A stretch of 64,000 bases of DNA, taken from positions 3,350,501-3,414,500 of the forward strand of contig OX485808.1 of assembly GCA_950295325.1 (NCBI GenBank), in the 5' to 3' direction. The DNA comes from Polytrichum commune (lineage: Eukaryota > Streptophyta > Polytrichopsida > Polytrichales > Polytrichaceae). Within the stretch, counting starts at the first letter, position 1. The number at the start of each line of letters is the position of its first letter. Positions 60,444-64,000 of the stretch are shown here, piece by piece. Made by a program: the position numbers and the translations under genes. The notes under the pieces were generated by a model. That model ran no database searches. It worked only from the letters and a program-made list of their open reading frames with translations, and had not been told where the DNA came from.

Positions 60444-60654
60444 TAAATACATAGCTACCATCTGCTAGCCTAATTGCATCTGTCAGCATTGAATGGCCGT
60501 AACTATTCAGAATCTCCTGGTGCAAGCTCCCACGCCATGAATGCACAGGGATCCTTTCGTCCGCATGGCAATTAATGAGATCGACCGATCGCCGGCGCCA
60601 TAGTAAAGTTCGAGACATTGCACGAACCACCTTGCAGGACATTGATGAGTATCC

Positions 60655-60725
60655 CCACAGTGTGGCCACGTAGGATTTAATACGTGGACGCTGAAGTGGC
60701 AATACGCTGCTGACGTGGAAATCCG
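60655..60725. promoter_or_regulatory. ACGT-core motif cluster upstream of the DUF674 gene
   Basis: CCACGTAGG, TACGTGGACG and GACGTGGAA lie within about 65 bp in a GC-rich patch. These ABRE/G-box-like cores often occur in plant promoters. If they belong to the - strand DUF674 gene, the two transposons between 59266 and 60443 have pushed them about 1.2 kb upstream. Assignment is inferred. Confidence 0.35.
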
Positions 60726-60789
60726 AGTCGACAAAATCTGCCACCTGTGGAGCATCAACAAGCTATGGAAACCTGCTGCTTGAATCACT

Positions 60790-61556
60790 CACTTGGCTGT
60801 ATTGTAAACGGACAAAGCATATATATATATATATGGGGGAATATTCCCTGTTTTCATCAAATTATGTAGACCCATGGTGTCTGAGAAGCCAGTTTGTCAC
60901 AAATTGATTCAAATTTTACACAAAGTGCCACATGCCGCTTGCCTATTGATTAAAGCCCTACAAAAGCACATGTGTCACCTCAACAAAATTGGCATTTTGG
61001 CACCAAGTGTTGAACATGCAGTGTTGATTGATCTAATAGAAATGTAGAATGATGTTGAAGAGTGATGGAACATAGGCCAACTCAAATCTAATGAGTGGGT
61101 GGGTACGATCTTGAGAAATTTTAAGCAATTGCCATTATATTTAGTTAGTAGATTACCCGACATGTGAGAGTACGTGCAACATGGATTTGTCTTTTTCTTC
61201 ATTGAATATAATATGACATAGAAGTGCCTAAAATGGGCACTTTGTGAACTTGAGGCTCTTCTTGTGTTCAAAACATTTCACGAAAATTCTAATTAAAAAA
61301 TACAAAATTTGTAAGGAGGCTAATGCACTTGAGAACTTCATAAAATTTTCATAATCTGTCATTTACATATGATTTATATGAGAATCAAGGTTTCTATGCA
61401 AGGCAAATGTGGTTACATAGGCCTACTCAATATCGTAGGATTGTTTTGTCTCTCTCAACCAATGAACTAAATCTTTACACTCGGCGGGGACACTCAACAT
61501 AATCCGACAATATCATAATAACATATTCTCTTTGGCGAGTCTTTGGCTTACAAACG
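60790..61556. other. Intergenic, no gene seen
   Basis: Starts with an (AT)n microsatellite at about 60819-60833. No gene or repeat end recognised. Confidence 0.45.
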
Positions 61557-61826
61557 ACAAATGTGATGGGTATTCTTCCACCTAGTTTTGTAGCTATGAA
61601 CAGGGTAGTGCGGAACTTAAGGGCAAAGGGAAGTATGCCCTACTGCAAACCATGATCTACTCCATTTAGGGGTAGGGATGCAACTCCTTCAACAAATGTG
61701 ATGGGTATTCTTCCACCTAGTTTTGTAACTATAAAAAAGGTAGTGCGGAACTTAAGGGCAAAGGCAAGTATGCCCTACTACAAACCATGATCTACTCCAT
61801 TTAGGGTAGGGATGCAACTCCTCCGA
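61557..61826. repeat. Tandem duplication, period 135 bp, two copies
   Basis: The unit starting ACAAATGTGATGGGTATTCT occurs at 61557 and 61692. The copies differ by only a handful of substitutions and one indel, so the duplication is recent. The content is non-coding as far as I can see. Confidence 0.88.
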
Positions 61827-62464
61827 TTATACCATGGTGTAGGGTACTTTAAATTAGTAGCGCGGTTGGCACTTGGGCCTAGGCATTGGCATGTGATTAC
61901 ACCGCACAATATCTAAACTAATTGCACCAACCCTATAATGTTTTTCCATAATTTAAAACACATTGTCATACATAATAAGCTATAAATCACACTTATACCG
62001 AATGAGTTCATTTCATCCAAGTAAACTTTGTTTCCACAAAAATGCTCATCCATAATCAATGAAAAAATTGTTGACCTTTAACAACCAAAATGAAGCCCAA
62101 AAACTTATTGTGTATTGTATACAAAATCTAAAGGGTCTCTTACTCACTTTGGTGTTGATAACACCAATATTGTTTTTTTCCATGTTCTCTATGGATCCGC
62201 GTGGTCAATGTACCAACAATATTAGGTTGTGAATGTAATTAGATATGATTAGTAGACAATTTGTTGACCGAGCTTTTTTAGGTGAACAAATAAGTTTTCA
62301 CCTCTTTCACAAATGAGAGTTCATTGAGTTGATCTTAAATATACAAAATAATTAGGAACATTCAAATCAATCTTCATATCCAAGTTGGAAGAGTTCCATG
62401 ATCTCATGTATCTTTTTACCTAGTATTTGGAAAATCGTATGGAAGAATTTATGTAAGTCTAAAT

Positions 62465-62468
62465 GAAA

Positions 62469-62510
<42 letters not shown>
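62465..62510. repeat. (AT)n microsatellite
   Basis: About 20 uninterrupted TA/AT units, ending TATATAATAACC. Confidence 0.9.
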
Positions 62511-62511
<1 letters not shown>

Positions 62512-62931
62512 ACCTTAAAATTAATTCTTTGAGGAAGGCATGGTAAATATATATATGTGAACATAAAATAATGTGGATGTAAAAAAACATTACAAATTGC
62601 AATTGGGAAATATATGTATTAACATTTATTAATTAAACATAGAGGTGTGAAACCTCAAAGAGGGTACTTAATGTACCATGTAACCTCAACTCTTGTGGGT
62701 GTACAAAAGTATATTTAACGAGAATTTGACTTACAAAGTACACATATAGGATGGGTATAGAAAGAATTTATTTCATCCAATCGTATCATATATCCCCCAA
62801 TAGATCTAATGTTTTCATTCATGAAGCAAGAGCTTTTATACCCCATGTGTCCCATGTGTCATATTCTAGTGACTCTGCCAATACAATCTATTTATGAGCA
62901 TATCTAAAAGCACGGAAAGGTCATTGTTGAA

Positions 62932-62971
62932 ATTTTATAAAACCATGTATAGGTGTATGGTTTTATAAAAT
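62932..62971. repeat. Perfect 15-bp palindrome with 10-nt loop
   Basis: ATTTTATAAAACCAT and its exact inverse ATGGTTTTATAAAAT flank GTATAGGTGT. Downstream (63005-63095) related words (GAATTAAATCTA.ATTGTATA, AATGAAAATTAAAT) are repeated directly and inverted, so this may be the centre of a small AT-rich inverted-repeat element. Confidence 0.65.
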
Positions 62972-64000
62972 GTATAGATTTAATTCCTACATTTAATTGT
63001 ACCTATACATTCACCTATACATGAATTAAATCTAAATTGTATAAATGAAAATTAAATGTAGGAATTAAATCTACATTGTATAAATGAAAATTAAATACCA
63101 CCTATACATTCCACTTTAGTGCCTTAGTGTCATGTCTCCATACATATATTTTATTATGTCCAATTCTATTTCTAAATGTTTCTTTTTCATGTAGCCATGT
63201 TATTGTGTAATGTGGCTCATGTTTGGTGTCATACGTGAGCTATATAATTGGTATGCAATAATCTTTAGTTCTATTGGCACACAATTGAATGATAAGTGTG
63301 AGGAAGAAAATTGGGATCATTTCAATTAGTTTTTATTCTCCTTTTCATTTCTTAATCCTAAGGTCAACAACTCTGACAACAACCATAAATAACAATTAAG
63401 GAATCAAAATGATATATTAGATAACCCTAATCCTTGTAAATTAACTTTTTCGTTGTATTGATTATGGAATATTAAATGTAAGTATGATCCAACATATGCT
63501 CCACAATACAAATCTAAGCACACCAACTATTTAAAATTATCTTCTTTAATCCGTTTTCTGTTAGACACTCATTCTTGGCACCCCATACTGAGTGACCCCT
63601 TCAAAATTAAAGTGTATACCTAGTGACCGCCATGTGTATAAAAAGAATGCTTCTCCCTCTTTTTTCCAATTGCGTAGGTTCTTGTCCAAAATAATTGTGA
63701 CAATTTGCTCTAGGATTAAAAATTTCCAAGTTATTGCATATATTATTTTGTGTTTTATAAATTTTATGTAAAGTCATATGTTCTTCATGATAATTTTGCA
63801 TACATGCGATTTACCCTAGGAGTGCTAGCCTACCACTCTCAAAGAAAAGTGGCTCCAACCCTCCACCCCCCCGAGCTTTAACGTGAAATAATGATATGTA
63901 CAGTAGTACTTTATTGGCTCTGTCTGTAGGACAGAGGCTATGCATCAACTTCTTCGTTTCAAGAGCAAATTTCCTAACCACTTTGCGTTCACACTTGGAC
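62972..64000. other. Intergenic, no gene seen
   Basis: AT-rich. A small hairpin CTCTGTC/GACAGAG lies at about 63918-63936 near the window end. No gene recognised. Confidence 0.4.

Noticed and set aside
60427-60788. Overlapping - strand open frames of about 93-105 codons upstream of the DUF674 gene
   Set aside because: One runs into the terminal repeat of the pogo-type element and neither resembles a protein family. The GC-rich composition alone explains their openness.
63916-63938. Hairpin near the window end
   Set aside because: A 7-bp stem is too weak to interpret on its own at the edge of the window.

Overview
The window looks like nuclear DNA of a land plant. It is AT-rich and gene-poor, with multi-exon genes, short AT-rich GT..AG introns, a plant-restricted protein family (DUF674), a plastid-type LON-domain protein, and plant DNA transposons of all the usual superfamilies. 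The remnant of a non-LTR element with a restriction-like-endonuclease-type C-terminus is weakly suggestive of a non-flowering lineage (bryophyte, lycophyte or fern). That is inference only.

Five gene models can be built with a closed reading frame. On the + strand: an unrecognised 226-residue low-complexity protein (20404-22458, 5 exons) and a LON N-terminal-domain protein of 338 residues (41091-46171, 8 exons). On the - strand: a 124-residue unknown (18056-18488, 2 exons), a P-loop GTPase-like protein of about 359 residues (25532-27949, possibly with a leader exon near 29.8 kb), and a DUF674 protein of 293 residues (57433-59104, 3 exons). They are unrelated single genes, not an operon or cluster.

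The left 17 kb is a graveyard of transposons. It holds two decayed CACTA (TNP2/DUF4216) elements, a near-perfect fold-back Mutator-like element with an intact 9-bp target-site duplication, a large segmental duplication whose second copy is split by a hAT-like insertion, a captured exon of a phosphatidylinositol 4-kinase alpha-type gene beside a Mutator-like arm, and short inverted-repeat elements with TTTAGTGTCA-like ends.

The middle (18-46 kb) carries four of the genes. Small transposons sit in or next to them: a Harbinger-type MITE just upstream of the GTPase gene, and MITE and SINE-like insertions in the LON introns. The right part (46-64 kb) holds a TA-flanked MITE, a SINE-like sequence, the 3' end of a non-LTR retroelement with a strongly folded tail, a degenerate minisatellite built on GGTTACA, the DUF674 gene, and upstream of it a nested pair of transposons: a Tigger/pogo-type element inserted into the target-site duplication of a fold-back Mutator-like element. 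The most notable non-gene observations are this nested pair, the fold-back Mutator-like family, the folded retroelement 3' end and the Pack-MULE-like gene fragment. I see no CRISPR array, rRNA, or confident tRNA gene.
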